Assembly: GCF_950101795.1 (NCBI RefSeq) | Contig: NZ_CATNLZ010000023.1 | Coordinates: 1-64,000, forward strand | DNA: 64,000 nucleotides | From: Nocardioides sp. T2.26MG-1 | GTDB lineage: Bacteria > Actinomycetota > Actinomycetes > Propionibacteriales > Nocardioidaceae | Reading direction: 5' to 3' | Shown: one piece after another, positions 49,286 to 59,700 of the stretch | How the letters are laid out: the number at the start of each line of letters is the position of its first letter | Position numbering within the stretch: position 1 is the first letter of the stretch | The notes under the pieces: generated by a model | What the model saw: the letters and a program-made list of their open reading frames with translations, nothing else | What the model was told of the DNA's origin: nothing | The model's database searches: none | Translations under genes and position numbers: made by a program

Positions 49286-51604
49286 GTGACGACCACCGCA
49301 GACCGCCCCGTCGCCAGCCCCGCCGATCTCGCCGATCTCGCTGTCGACTCCGCCAGCAGCCCGGACACGATCACCGACACCGGTCCCTGGCGCGGGTTCG
49401 TGCGCGGCGACTGGTGTGACGGCATCGCGGTGCGCGACTTCATCCGCGCCAACTACACGCCGTACGACGGGGACGCGGACTTCCTCGCCGGCCCGACGCC
49501 CCGCACCACCGGCATCTGGGCGACGCTGTCGGCGATGTTCCCGGTCGAGCGGGCCCGCGGCGTCTTCGATATCGACACCCACGTGCCCGGCTCGATCACC
49601 AGCCACGGCCCCGGCTACATCGACCGCGACCACGAGCTGATCGTCGGCCTGCAGACCGACGTCCCGCTCAAGCGCGCGATCATCCCCAACGGCGGCTGGA
49701 AGATGGTCAAGGACTCGCTGGCGGCGTACGGCTACGAGGTCGACCCGCACGTCGAGGAGATCTTCACCCGCTACCGCAAGACCCACAACGCGGGCGTGTT
49801 CGACGCCTACACCCCCGAGATCCGCGCGGCCCGCCGCTCGCACATCATCACCGGCCTGCCGGACGCCTACGGCCGCGGCCGGATCATCGGCGACTACCGC
49901 CGGGTCGCGCTGTACGGCGTCGACCGGCTCGCCGCCGGCAAGGTCGCCGACCTGCGGGCCCTCGACTCCCGGCCCTCCAGCGAGGAGGTCATCCGCTCCC
50001 GCGAGGAGATCGCCGAGCAGATCCGCGCCCTCGACGAGCTCAAGACGATGGCCGCGTCCTACGGCTTCGACATCTCCGGCCCCGCGAGCAACGCCCGCGA
50101 GGCGATCCAGTGGCTGTACTTCGGCTACCTCGGCGCGGTCAAGGACCAGAACGGCGCCGCGATGTCGCTGGGCCGCACCAGCACGTTCGTCGACGTGTTC
50201 ATCGAGCGCGACCTGGCCGAGGGCGTGCTCACCGAGGAGCAGGCCCAGGAGCTCGTCGACGACTTCGTGATCAAGCTGCGGATCGTCCGGTTCCTGCGGA
50301 CCCCGGCGTACGACGCGCTGTTCTCCGGCGACCCGATGTGGGTGACCGAGTCGATCGGCGGCATGGGCGAGGACGGCCGCACCCTGGTCACTCGCACCTC
50401 GTTCCGCTACCTGCAGACGCTCTACAACCTCGGCCCCGCCCCGGAGCCGAACCTCACCGTGCTCTGGTCCCCGGAGCTGCCCGACGGCTTCAAGCGCTTC
50501 TGCGCCCAGGTGTCGCTGGACACCAGCGCGATCCAGTACGAGTCCGACGAGCTGATGCGCCCGCGCTTCGGCGACGACACCGCGATCGCGTGCTGCGTCT
50601 CGCCGATGGCGGTCGGCAAGTCGATGCAGTTCTTCGGCGCCCGGGTCAACCTCGCCAAGACCGTGCTCTACGCGATCAACGGCGGCCGCGACGAGGTCTC
50701 CGGCGCCCAGGTCGGCCCCGAGAGCGCCGTGTACGACGGGGAGGTGCTCGACTACGACGAGGTCCGGTCGCGCCTCGACGCGATGATGGACTGGCTGGCC
50801 GGCACCTACGTCTCCGCGCTGAACGTCATCCACTTCATGCACGACAAGTACGCCTACGAGAAGCTCGAGATGGCGCTGCACGACTCCGAGGTGCACCGCA
50901 CGATGGCGTGCGGCATCGCCGGGCTCTCGGTGGCGGCCGACTCGCTGTCCGCGATCAGGTACGCCGAGGTGCGCCCGGTCCGCGACGAGCGCGGTCTGGT
51001 CGTGGACTACGACACCACCGGCGAGTTCCCGACGTACGGCAACGACGACGACCGCGCCGACGCGATCGCGGTCGAGCTGGTCGAGTCGTTCATGGCCAAG
51101 GTGCGCCAGCACCCGACGTACCGCAACGCCGAGCACACCCAGTCGGTGCTGACGATCACGTCGAACGTCGTCTACGGCAAGGGCACCGGCAACACCCCCG
51201 ACGGCCGCCGCGCCGGCGAGCCGTTCGCTCCGGGCGCCAACCCGATGAACGGCCGCGACCGGCACGGCATCGTGGCCTCCGCGCTGAGCGTCGCGAAGCT
51301 GCCGTTCGAGGCCGCGCAGGACGGGATCTCGCTGACCACCACGGTCACGCCGAGCGGCCTGGGCCGCACCCGGGACGAGCAGATCACCAACCTCGCCGGC
51401 GTCCTCGACGGCTACATGTCCTCCGAGGGCTTCCACATGAACGTCAACGTGCTCGACCGCGAGACGCTGCTCGACGCGATGGAGCACCCGGAGAACTACC
51501 CGCAGCTGACGATCCGGGTCTCGGGGTACGCCGTGAACTTCGTGCGCCTGACCCGCGAGCAGCAGCAGGACGTCATCAGCCGCACCTTCCACGAAGGCCT
51601 GTAG
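49286..51604 (+). CDS. pflB: Formate C-acetyltransferase (pyruvate formate-lyase)
   Basis: A 772-residue glycyl-radical enzyme that splits pyruvate and CoA into acetyl-CoA and formate under anoxia. The catalytic cysteine pair is IACCVSPM (C436, C437). The C-terminal radical loop RVSGYAV places the radical glycine at residue 747, followed by the usual [19 protein letters not shown]. Substrate-site segments such as PNGGWKMV and FARTS-like [10 protein letters not shown] are present. The activase gene follows directly (ATG immediately after the stop). The GTG start lies at the end of a leader of about 90 bases after a promoter with two possible DosR-like boxes. Confidence 0.94.
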   Translation: MTTTADRPVASPADLADLAVDSASSPDTITDTGPWRGFVRGDWCDGIAVRDFIRANYTPYDGDADFLAGPTPRTTGIWATLSAMFPVERARGVFDIDTHVPGSITSHGPGYIDRDHELIVGLQTDVPLKRAIIPNGGWKMVKDSLAAYGYEVDPHVEEIFTRYRKTHNAGVFDAYTPEIRAARRSHIITGLPDAYGRGRIIGDYRRVALYGVDRLAAGKVADLRALDSRPSSEEVIRSREEIAEQIRALDELKTMAASYGFDISGPASNAREAIQWLYFGYLGAVKDQNGAAMSLGRTSTFVDVFIERDLAEGVLTEEQAQELVDDFVIKLRIVRFLRTPAYDALFSGDPMWVTESIGGMGEDGRTLVTRTSFRYLQTLYNLGPAPEPNLTVLWSPELPDGFKRFCAQVSLDTSAIQYESDELMRPRFGDDTAIACCVSPMAVGKSMQFFGARVNLAKTVLYAINGGRDEVSGAQVGPESAVYDGEVLDYDEVRSRLDAMMDWLAGTYVSALNVIHFMHDKYAYEKLEMALHDSEVHRTMACGIAGLSVAADSLSAIRYAEVRPVRDERGLVVDYDTTGEFPTYGNDDDRADAIAVELVESFMAKVRQHPTYRNAEHTQSVLTITSNVVYGKGTGNTPDGRRAGEPFAPGANPMNGRDRHGIVASALSVAKLPFEAAQDGISLTTTVTPSGLGRTRDEQITNLAGVLDGYMSSEGFHMNVNVLDRETLLDAMEHPENYPQLTIRVSGYAVNFVRLTREQQQDVISRTFHEGL

Positions 51605-52390
51605 ATGACCGTCGACCTGTGCGCCGCCACCCCCGAGGCGGAGCAGTCCGCCCCGGCGGGGAGCGTCACCGGGTCGGTGCACTCGTGGGACATCTCCACC
51701 GGCGTCGACGGACCGGGCACGAGGTTCGTGCTGTTCACCGCCGGCTGCCCGCTGGCGTGCGCCTACTGCCACAACCCCGACACGCAGGACATGCGCTACG
51801 GCACCCGGCGCTCGGCCGACGAGGTGCTGACCAGGATCGGCCGCTACCGCGGGTTCATCGCGGCCTCGGGCGGCGGCGTGACGGTGTCCGGCGGCGAGCC
51901 GCTGCTGCAGCCGGCGTTCACCTCCGCGGTGCTGCGCGGCGCCAAGGACCTCGGGCTGCACACCGCCCTGGACACGTCCGGTGCGCTGGGGGAGCGCGCG
52001 AGCGACGAGCTGCTGGACGCGACCGACCTGGTGCTGCTCGACGTCAAGGCGATCGACCCGGCGATCTACGAGAACCTCACCCGGTTCGGCCTCACGCCCA
52101 CGCTGCGGTTCGCCGAGCGGCTCGCGACCCTCGGCAAGCGGGTGTGGATCCGCTACGTCCTCGTGCCCGGCTGGAACGACGAGCCCGAGCACCTCGAGCG
52201 GCATGCGGCGTACGTCGCGACCCTCGGCAACGTCGAGCGCGTCGACGTGCTCGGCTACCACCGGCTCGGCCGCGAGAAGTACGCCCAGCTCGGCATGGAG
52301 GACCGGCTCGCCGGTGTCGACGGCGCGACCCCGGCGCAGGTCCGCGCCGCGCGCGACGTGTTCACCGCGGCCGGGCTGCGGGCGCCGTGA
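51605..52390 (+). CDS. pflA: Pyruvate formate-lyase activating enzyme
   Basis: A 261-residue radical-SAM protein that installs the glycyl radical on PflB. The iron-sulfur ligands are C48, C52 and C55 in GCPLACAYC, followed by HNPDTQDM. The GGE-like motif VSGGEPLLQ and the C-terminal GYHRLGREKYAQLG are typical for PFL activases. The start codon directly abuts the pflB stop. Confidence 0.93.
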   Translation: MTVDLCAATPEAEQSAPAGSVTGSVHSWDISTGVDGPGTRFVLFTAGCPLACAYCHNPDTQDMRYGTRRSADEVLTRIGRYRGFIAASGGGVTVSGGEPLLQPAFTSAVLRGAKDLGLHTALDTSGALGERASDELLDATDLVLLDVKAIDPAIYENLTRFGLTPTLRFAERLATLGKRVWIRYVLVPGWNDEPEHLERHAAYVATLGNVERVDVLGYHRLGREKYAQLGMEDRLAGVDGATPAQVRAARDVFTAAGLRAP

Positions 52391-52406
52391 CCTCAGGTGC
52401 ACCGGG

Positions 52407-52419
52407 GATGATGGAGCGG
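52407..52419 (+). promoter_or_regulatory. Leaderless-type -10 (GATGAT) before the methyltransferase gene
   Basis: GATGAT at 52407-52412 is followed by six bases and the GTG at 52419. Confidence 0.35.
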
Positions 52420-53033
52420 TGACCACCACCCCCGAGCCCGTCGGCTCCGTCTGGCCCGGCCTCACCGACCAGGACCACTCCCACGCGTACGTCGACCGGT
52501 TCCGCCAGATGGCCGCCCGCGGCCAGGACCTCCACGGCGAGGCCCGGCTCGTCGACGCCCTCGCGCCGCGGGGCGCGCGGCTGCTGGACGCCGGCTGCGG
52601 CCCCGGCCGGCACGGCGGCTACCTGGCCGCCGCCGGCCACGACGTCGTCGGGGTCGACGTCGACCCGATCCTGATCGACGCCGCCCGGGCCGACCACCCG
52701 GGGGCCACCTGGCTGGTCTCGGACCTGTCGCGGCTCGACCTCCCGGCCCTGGGGGAGCCCGAGCCCTTCGACGGCGCGATGGTCGTCGGCAACGTCATGG
52801 ACTTCGTGACCCCGGAGGCCCAGCCGCGGGTCATCGAGCGTCTCGGCGCCCACCTGCGCCCCGACGGCTTCCTGGTCGTCGGCTGCCGGACCGTCCGCGG
52901 GTTCACCCCCGCGGACCTCGACGCGGCGCTCCCGGGCGCCGGGCTGGTCCTCGAGCAGCGGTTCGCGACGTATGACCTGCGGCCGTGGACCGACGACGCG
53001 ACGTTCTGCGTGAGCGTGCTGCGGGCCCGCTGA
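52419..53033 (+). CDS. Class I SAM-dependent methyltransferase
   Basis: A 204-residue methyltransferase with the SAM-binding motif I LLDAGCGPGRHGGYLA, motif II VVGVDVDPILIDAA, and post-motif sequences GAMVVGNVMDF and HLRPDGFLVVG. The methyl acceptor is unknown. The GTG at 52419 is preferred because the longer open frame upstream overlaps pflA antiparallel in codon use and lacks similarity to the family. Confidence 0.82.
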   Translation: MTTTPEPVGSVWPGLTDQDHSHAYVDRFRQMAARGQDLHGEARLVDALAPRGARLLDAGCGPGRHGGYLAAAGHDVVGVDVDPILIDAARADHPGATWLVSDLSRLDLPALGEPEPFDGAMVVGNVMDFVTPEAQPRVIERLGAHLRPDGFLVVGCRTVRGFTPADLDAALPGAGLVLEQRFATYDLRPWTDDATFCVSVLRAR

Positions 53034-53066
53034 CCGGGCCGACCGACCGGCCGCTCCGCCCCGCCC

Positions 53067-53112
53067 GACGTCATCCCTTTCGAGGGCCCTCGGCATCGAA
53101 AGGGATGACGTC
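53067..53112. terminator. Perfect 17-bp bidirectional terminator palindrome
   Basis: GACGTCATCCCTTTCGA (53067-53083) and TCGAAAGGGATGACGTC (53096-53112) are exact complements around a 12-base loop. It lies between the convergent methyltransferase and phosphatase genes. Confidence 0.8.
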
Positions 53113-53138
53113 CCGCGGCAGCGCGGGCCGGCTCGCGA

Positions 53139-54734
53139 TCAGGCGGGCTGGAGGCCGGGGTTGCGGTCCTCGACGACGAACGACGCCGCCGTGCGCACCG
53201 GCGCGCCGGGACGCCGGACGTAGGGGACGGTCTTGAAGTCGGCGTACAGGCGCTCGCGCTCGAAGCGGGCCAGGACGTAGCCGCGCCGGCCGCTGGCGAA
53301 CCGGATGTGCGGGTTGACGGCACGCTCGGCCCGCATCTCCCCGGACCGGTCCTGGCCGTCGCCGCCGCTGGTGATCGAGGTCGTCACGAGCTCCACGCCC
53401 ACCGGCCGCGTGGACGGCCGGTCGAAGTCGAGGCGCAGGTCGTTGGCGTAGTGGCGGTGCACGTCGCCGGTGAGCACGACCGGGTTGCGCACGCCGCGGT
53501 GCTCGAAGCCCTCGAGGATCCGGTGGCGGGACGCGGCGTACCCGTCCCAGCCGTCCATCCCGACCTGGAGCCCGGGCCGCCGCGAGCGGTCCCGCTGGGC
53601 GAAGAACACCTGCTGGGCCAGCACGTCCCACCGGGCGTCGGAGTCGCCGAGACCCTGCAGCAGCCACTGCTCCTGCCGGTCGCCGGTGATCGAGCGGCGC
53701 GGGTCCAGGCGGGCCCGGCGCGCCGACCGGCTGTGGCCGCGGCTGACCTGGTCGTCGCGGTACTGCCGGGTGTCGAGCAGGTGCACGGTCGCCAGGTCGC
53801 CCCACTGCAGCCGCCGGTAGATCCGCATCCGCGGCCCGTGCGGCAGCGACGTGCGCCGCAGCGGCATGTTCTCGTAGTAGGCCCGGAACGCCGAGGCCCG
53901 CCGCTGCCGGAACGACGGGTCGGAGCGACGCCGGTGCTCCTGGTGCAGCCCGGCCCAGTTGCCGTCGACCTCGTGGTCGTCGAACACCACGCTCCAGGGC
54001 GCCGCGGCGTGCGCGGCCTGCAGGTCGGGGTCGGTCTTGTACTGCGCGTGCCGCTGCCGGTACGCCGCGAGCGAGACCGTCTCGGGCCCGGCCACCGACC
54101 GCACGTTGTGGGGGTAGGCCACGTAGGCGTCGTTGCGCATCTCGTAGAGGTAGTCGCCCAGGTGCAGGACCAGGTCGGGCGTCTCCTCCGCCAGCCGCCG
54201 GTAGGCGGTGAAGTAGCCGTGCTCGTACTGCGCGCACGAGGCCGCCGCGACCGTCAGCGACGAGGGCGAGCTCGCGTACGCCGGGGCGGTACGGGTCCGG
54301 CCGACCCCGGAGAGGTGGCCCTCCGCGCGGAACCGGTAGAAGTACTCGCGCCCGGGCTGGAGCCCGTCGACCTCGACGTGCACCGCGTGCGCGAAGCGGG
54401 GCACGGCCCGCACCCGGCCGCCGCGCACGACCCGGGTCAGCCCGGGGTCCTCGGCCACCTGCCAGTCCACGAGCACCTCGCGCGAGGGCATCCCGCCGAG
54501 CCCGTCCCAGGCCAGCGGCTGGGGGGCCAGGCGGGTCCACAGCACGACCCCGTCCGGCTCGGGGTCGCCCGACGCGACGCCGAGCGTGAACGGGTCGCGC
54601 AGCCTGCGCCGGGCAGCCATCGGCATCTCGAGGAGGGGTGGGCGGGCGGCGGCCGCGAGGGCCGGGGTGGACATCACACCGAGGGAGGCGAGGGCGCCTC
54701 CGACGACCGTGCGGCGGCTGATCACGGCCCTCAC
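53139..54734 (-). CDS. PhoD-like alkaline phosphatase D family protein, Tat-exported
   Basis: A 531-residue secreted metallophosphoesterase. The N-terminus is a Tat signal (SRRTVVGGALASLGV). A PhoD N-terminal domain (FTLGVASGDPEPDGVVLWTRL) and the phosphatase domain follow, with metal-binding motifs LHLGDYLYE, VFDDHEVDGNW, VVLTGDVHRHYAND and a conserved AAASCAQYEHG block. The enzyme probably releases phosphate from phosphodiesters or monoesters outside the cell. No phosphate-regulation motif was identified. The start is GTG at 54734, four codons before the twin-arginine motif. Confidence 0.9.
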   Translation of the reverse strand: MRAVISRRTVVGGALASLGVMSTPALAAAARPPLLEMPMAARRRLRDPFTLGVASGDPEPDGVVLWTRLAPQPLAWDGLGGMPSREVLVDWQVAEDPGLTRVVRGGRVRAVPRFAHAVHVEVDGLQPGREYFYRFRAEGHLSGVGRTRTAPAYASSPSSLTVAAASCAQYEHGYFTAYRRLAEETPDLVLHLGDYLYEMRNDAYVAYPHNVRSVAGPETVSLAAYRQRHAQYKTDPDLQAAHAAAPWSVVFDDHEVDGNWAGLHQEHRRRSDPSFRQRRASAFRAYYENMPLRRTSLPHGPRMRIYRRLQWGDLATVHLLDTRQYRDDQVSRGHSRSARRARLDPRRSITGDRQEQWLLQGLGDSDARWDVLAQQVFFAQRDRSRRPGLQVGMDGWDGYAASRHRILEGFEHRGVRNPVVLTGDVHRHYANDLRLDFDRPSTRPVGVELVTTSITSGGDGQDRSGEMRAERAVNPHIRFASGRRGYVLARFERERLYADFKTVPYVRRPGAPVRTAASFVVEDRNPGLQPA

Positions 54735-54852
54735 CGTGTCGGCGCCGGACGGGCTCTCGACGGCGCCCAGGAAGACGTCCGACGAACGCCGACCGAAACG
54801 ACGGCGCGGGCGTCAACCCGCCCGTCAGGCTGCGGTCACCTGACGTGCGGGC

Positions 54853-56010
54853 TCAGGACTCCAGCCACTCCCGGATCGCGGCGTCGTGCTGCCCCAGCGT
54901 CGGCGGGGCGAGGTGCTCGGACCGCCCGCCGGAGAACGGGTTGTCGTCGAAGCGGATCGGCGACCCCGGCAGCTTCAGCTCGCCCTGGGTGGGGTGGTCG
55001 ACCGAGAGCAGCAGGCCCTGGGAGAGCGTCTGCTCCCAGGAGTAGACGTCGTCCATCGACCGCACCTTGCCCGACGGCACGCCGGCCTCGGCGAGCCGCG
55101 CCAGCCACTGCTCGGCCGGCCCGTCGGCGAACAGCGCCTCGATGCGGGCGATCAGCCCGTCCCGGTTGGCCACGCGCAGCGCGTTGGTCGCGTACGCCGG
55201 CTCCTCGGGGTCCCAGCCGAACGCCGCGCACAGCGCCCTCCAGAGGCTCTCCGAGCCGCACGCGATCTGCACCGGCGCGGTCGCGGTCGCGAACATGCCG
55301 TACGGCGCGATCGAGGGGTGGTGGTCGCCGGCCAGCCCGGGCACCTCCCGGGCGACCGTCCACCGGGTGCCCTGGAACGCGTGCACGCCCACCATCCCGG
55401 CGAGCAGCGAGGTCCGGACGACCCGGCCCCGCCCGGTGCGGGTGCGCTCGTGCAGGGCCGCCAGCACCCCGAAGGCGCCGTTCATGCCGGCCACCAGGTC
55501 CGCGATCGGGACGCCGACCTTGGTCGGCTGCGACGTACCCGTCACCGACATCAGCCCGCCCTCGCCCTGCGCGATCTGGTCGTAGCCGGCGCGCGTCGCC
55601 TCGGGCCCGTCGTGGCCGAACCCGGTGATGCTCAGCAGCACCAGCCCGGGGTTGAGCTCGTGCAGCCGCTCGGCCGAGAAGCCCAGCCGGTCCATGACGC
55701 CCACCCGGAAGTTCTCCATCAGCACGTCGGCGCGCTCGACCAGCCGCGCCAGCACCTGCTTGCCGTCCTCGGACTTCAGGTCGAGGACCAGCGACTCCTT
55801 GTTGCGGTTGGCGGAGAGGAAGTACGTCGACTCCCGCTCGTCGTCCGCGCCGACGAACGGCGGCCCCCAGCCCCGGGTGTCGTCGCCGGCCGGCGGCTCG
55901 ATCTTGATCACCCGCGCCCCCATGTCGCCGAGCATCATCGCGGCGTGCGGGCCGGCGAGCGCGCGGGTCAGGTCGAGCACGACCAGGTCGGAGAGGGGTC
56001 CATCGGTCAT
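54853..56010 (-). CDS. Class III CoA-transferase (CaiB/BaiF family)
   Basis: A 385-residue CoA-transferase. The family start LSDLVVLDLTRALAGPHAAMMLGDMGARVIKIEPP is clear, followed by RNKESLVLDLKS, ADVLMENFRVGVMDRLG, and the region with the catalytic aspartate, KVGVPIADLVAG (about residue 169). It moves CoA between organic acids; donor and acceptor cannot be told from the sequence. It is a single gene, next to a DJ-1-type gene. Whether it serves the malonate expected from barbiturate breakdown is open. Confidence 0.9.
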   Translation of the reverse strand: MTDGPLSDLVVLDLTRALAGPHAAMMLGDMGARVIKIEPPAGDDTRGWGPPFVGADDERESTYFLSANRNKESLVLDLKSEDGKQVLARLVERADVLMENFRVGVMDRLGFSAERLHELNPGLVLLSITGFGHDGPEATRAGYDQIAQGEGGLMSVTGTSQPTKVGVPIADLVAGMNGAFGVLAALHERTRTGRGRVVRTSLLAGMVGVHAFQGTRWTVAREVPGLAGDHHPSIAPYGMFATATAPVQIACGSESLWRALCAAFGWDPEEPAYATNALRVANRDGLIARIEALFADGPAEQWLARLAEAGVPSGKVRSMDDVYSWEQTLSQGLLLSVDHPTQGELKLPGSPIRFDDNPFSGGRSEHLAPPTLGQHDAAIREWLES

Positions 56011-56071
56011 GCGGCGACGCTACTGATGTGTGCGGGCGCGGCCTACGGCGACACCTGCCAACGCGGGTCGC

Positions 56072-56662
56072 CTAGCTCTGCCACATCCACTCCATCTCGG
56101 CCACCACCAGGTCGCGGGTGGCCTGGCCAGCGAGCAGCTGCACGGCGTGCAGCGAGACATCGACCCCGGCGGACACGCCCGCCGAGGTCAGGATCGTCTC
56201 CGCGCTGCGCACGAACCGCTGGCCGCGCACGACCTTCGTGGTCGGCGAGATCGCCGCGAGCTCGTCGTACGCGTCGTGGTGGGTGGTGGCGGCCCGCCGC
56301 TCCAGCAGGCCGGCCTGCCCGAGCAGCAGCGCGCCGGTGCACACCGAGAGCAGCAGCTCGACCTCCGCGGCCCGCTCGCGCAGCCAGGCGAGCAGCCGCT
56401 CGTCGTGCAGCAGCGGGCGGGTGCCGGCGCCGCCGGGCACCACGAGCAGGTCGGGCGGGGGAGCGTCGTCGAGGGAGTACGTCGGCAGCACGGTGAACCC
56501 GCCGCGTCCGACGGCCGGGGCGCCGGTCAGGCCGACCGAGAACACCGAGAACGGCCCGTCCTCGCCCAGCTCGCCGGCGACGTTGAACACCTCGTAGGGG
56601 CCCGCGAAGTCCAGCACCTCCATGTCGTCGAAGGCGAGGATGGCGACGGTGCGGGCGCTCAC
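56072..56662 (-). CDS. DJ-1/PfpI family protein
   Basis: A 196-residue protein with the flavodoxin-like DJ-1/PfpI fold: AILAFDDMEVLDFAGPYEVF at the N-terminus, VVPGGAGTRPLL, the nucleophile elbow SVCTGALLLGQAGLL (active cysteine), and ILTSAGVSAGVDVSLH at the C-terminal end. This set resembles isonitrile hydratase or AraC-type glutamine-amidotransferase-like sensors without a DNA-binding part. Start GTG at 56662 is preferred over ATG at 56671 because a GACAAT -10 box stands seven bases before it. Confidence 0.85.
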   Translation of the reverse strand: MSARTVAILAFDDMEVLDFAGPYEVFNVAGELGEDGPFSVFSVGLTGAPAVGRGGFTVLPTYSLDDAPPPDLLVVPGGAGTRPLLHDERLLAWLRERAAEVELLLSVCTGALLLGQAGLLERRAATTHHDAYDELAAISPTTKVVRGQRFVRSAETILTSAGVSAGVDVSLHAVQLLAGQATRDLVVAEMEWMWQS

Positions 56663-56675
56663 GCACGCCATTGTC
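56662..56675 (-). promoter_or_regulatory. Leaderless-type -10 (GACAAT) before the DJ-1-like gene
   Basis: On the minus strand GACAAT occupies 56675-56670, followed by seven bases and the GTG at 56662. The element overlaps the upstream ATG candidate, arguing against that start. Confidence 0.4.
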
Positions 56676-56696
56676 CCGCCTGTCGGCGCGGGATGG

Positions 56697-56709
56697 TCGA
56701 ATGGCCACA
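56697..56709 (+). promoter_or_regulatory. Leaderless-type -10 (TCGAAT) before adnA
   Basis: TCGAAT at 56697-56702 is followed by six bases and the ATG at 56709. Confidence 0.35.
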
Positions 56710-59700
56710 TGACGACCACCGCGACGACGTACCGCCTCGTGCGGCCCGACGCCGCCGCGGCCGTGCCCGAGCTCGACGAGCACCAGCGCCGCGTCGTCGA
56801 CCATCCCGGCGGGCCGCTGCTGGTGCTGGCCGGCCCCGGCACCGGCAAGACCACCACGCTGGTCGAGGCGATCGTCGACCGCATCGAGCGGCGCGGCGCG
56901 ACGGCCGACCAGGTGCTGGCGCTGACGTTCTCGCGCAAGGCCGCCGAGCAGCTGCGCGACCGGGTGACGGCGCGCGTCGGCCGCACGATGGCCACGACGC
57001 TGAGCTCGACGTTCCACTCGTTCGCCTACGGGCTGGTCCGGCGCTACGCGCCCGCCGAGCTGTACGCCGCACCGCTGCGGCTGCTCTCGGCGCCCGAGCA
57101 GGACGTCGTGCTCCAAGAGCTGCTCACCGACAACCCCGAGTCGGTCCGCTGGCCCGACGCGCTCCGGGCGGCGGTCGGCACGCGCGGGTTCGCCCGTGAG
57201 GTGCACGCCGTGCTGGCCCGGGCGCGCGAGCGCGGGCTGGACCCCGACGACCTGGTCGCGCTCGGCCGGGCCGAGGGCGTCCCGGAGTTCGAGGCGGCCG
57301 GGCTGTTCCTCGCGCAGTACCTCGACGTCCTCGGCGACCAGGCGGCGATCGACTACCCCGACCTGATCGCCCGCGGCGTCATCGAGGCGCAGCGCCACCG
57401 CGACGAGCTGCGCGCGCAGTTCCGCCACTTCTTCGTCGACGAATACCAGGACACCGACCCGAGCCAGGTGGCGCTGCTGCGGGCCCTGGCGGGCGACGGC
57501 CGCGACCTGACCGTCGTCGGCGACCCCGACCAGTCGATCTATGGCTTCCGCGGCGCCGACGTGCGCGGCATCCTCGACTTCCCGGCCGAGTTCCGCACCC
57601 GCGAGGGCGAGCCGGCACCGGTCGTCGCCCTCGGCACGACCCGACGGTTCGGGTCCCGGCTGCTGCGCGCCTCGCGCACCGTCGCCGCCTCGATCGGCGT
57701 CAGCGGGGCGATCCCGCACGGGGCCTGGGACGCGTTCCGCAACCCGGAGGCGGCGGCCCACGACCTCGGCCCCGGGTCGGTCGAGGTGCTCACGTTCGAC
57801 ACCGCGCGCGCCGAGACCGAGCACGTCGCCGACCTGCTGCGCCGCGCCCACCTCGAGGACGGGCTGCGCTGGTCCGAGATGGCGGTGCTGGTCCGCTCCG
57901 GCCGGGGCAGCATCCCCGCGCTGCGCCGGTCGCTGACCGCCGCCGGCGTCCCGGTCGAGGTGGCCAGCGACGAGACGCCGCTGGTCCGCGAGCCCGCGGT
58001 GCTGCCGCTGCTCGGGGCGCTCGCCGCCGTCGTCGACGCCGACGTCGAGGACCCCGCCCACGACGACCACGTCGGCCCCGACCGGGCCGAGGCGCTGCTG
58101 ACCTCCCCGCTCGGCGGCCTCGACGCGACGGACGTCCGCGCCCTCACCCGCGCGCTGCGCGCCCGTGACCCCGAGGCCGCGCCGCGGACGCTCGTACGCC
58201 GAGCGGTGCTCGACCCCACCGCGCTCGACGGCGTCGATGGCGAGCCCGCCCGCCGCGCCCGCCGCCTCGCCGCGCTGCTCGACCGGGCGCGCCGGCAGGC
58301 GGCCGACGGTGGCACCGCCGAGGAGGTGCTCTGGACGCTCTGGGACGGCTCCGACTGGGGCCGCCGGCTCCGCCAGTCCACCCAGGGCGGCGGCCACGGC
58401 GCCCGGCTGGCCCACCGCGACCTCGACGCGATCTGCGCGCTGTTCGAGGTCGCCGCGCGCACCGAGGAGCAGCGCGGCCACACCAGCATCGGCGCGTTCC
58501 TCGACACGCTGCGCGCCCAGGAGATCCCGGCGGACACCCTGGCCGACCGTGGGGTCCGCGGCGACGCCGTCCGGCTCCTCACCGCCCACCGCTCCAAGGG
58601 CCTGGAGTGGCGGCTGGTCGTGGTCGCCCACGTCCAGGAGGGCGCCTGGCCCGACCTGCGGCGCCGCGACTCGCTGCTCGGGGCCGACCGGATCGGCCGC
58701 GACGGGCTGCTGCCGCCGCTGACCCGCGGCGCGATGCTCGCCGAGGAGCGGCGGCTCTTCTATGTCGCCGCGACCCGGGCGCGCCAGCGGCTCGTCGTCA
58801 CGGCCGTGCAGTCGCCCGAGGACGACGGCGAGCAGCCGTCGCGGTTCCTCACCGAGCTCGGCCGCCCGGCCGAGCACCGGGTGGGCCGGCCGCGCCGGCC
58901 GCTGTCGATGGACGGCCTGGTCGCCGAGCTGCGCCGCACCCTCGCCGACCCCGACCAGCCCGAGCCGCTGCGCCGTGCCGCCGCCCGCCGGCTGCGGCTG
59001 CTGGCCGACACCGACCTCGACGGCCGCCCGCTCGCGCCGTCGGCCGACCCCGCGACCTGGTGGGGGCTGCGCGCGCCGACCCGGTCCGAGCGCCCGGTCC
59101 GGCCCGAGGGCGAGCCGCTCACGATCTCCGCGAGCGTGCTCGAGGGGCTGCTCACCTGCCCGGCGCAGTGGTTCCTCCAGCGCGAGGCGGGCGGCGAGGT
59201 GGTCAGCTCGGCCAGCCAGGGGTTCGGCAAGGTCGTGCACGCGATCGCCGAGCGGGTCGCGTCCGGGGAGCTCGACGCCGGCGACCCGATGCCCGAGCTG
59301 ATGGCGCTGGTCGACGACGTCTGGGGGCGTATGGAGTTCCGCACGCCCTGGTCGTCGGCGCGCGAGCGCGCGGCGGTCGAGGCGGCGCTCCTCCGGTTCC
59401 TCCTGTGGCACCGCCGCCCCGGCGCCCGCACCGTCGTCGCCACCGAGCCGCGGCTGCACGCCGAGGTGACGCTGCCCGACGGCCAGATGGTCCGGCTGCA
59501 CGGCTACGCCGACCGGCTCGAGCTCGACGAGGACGGGCGCGTGGTGGTCGTCGACCTCAAGACCGGCAAGTACGCCCCGACCGGGCCCGAGGTCGAGCGG
59601 CACTCCCAGCTCGGGCTCTACCAGCTGGCCGTCGACCACGGCGCGGCCGACGAGCTGGTCGGGCAGCCGGTGGTCTCCGGCGGTGCCGAGCTCGTGCAGC

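Noticed and set aside
49184..52465. A 1093-codon open frame on the minus strand across pflB and pflA.
   Set aside because: It is a high-GC shadow of two clearly functional genes with catalytic motifs on the plus strand; its protein is low-complexity Arg/Val/Asp/Gly.
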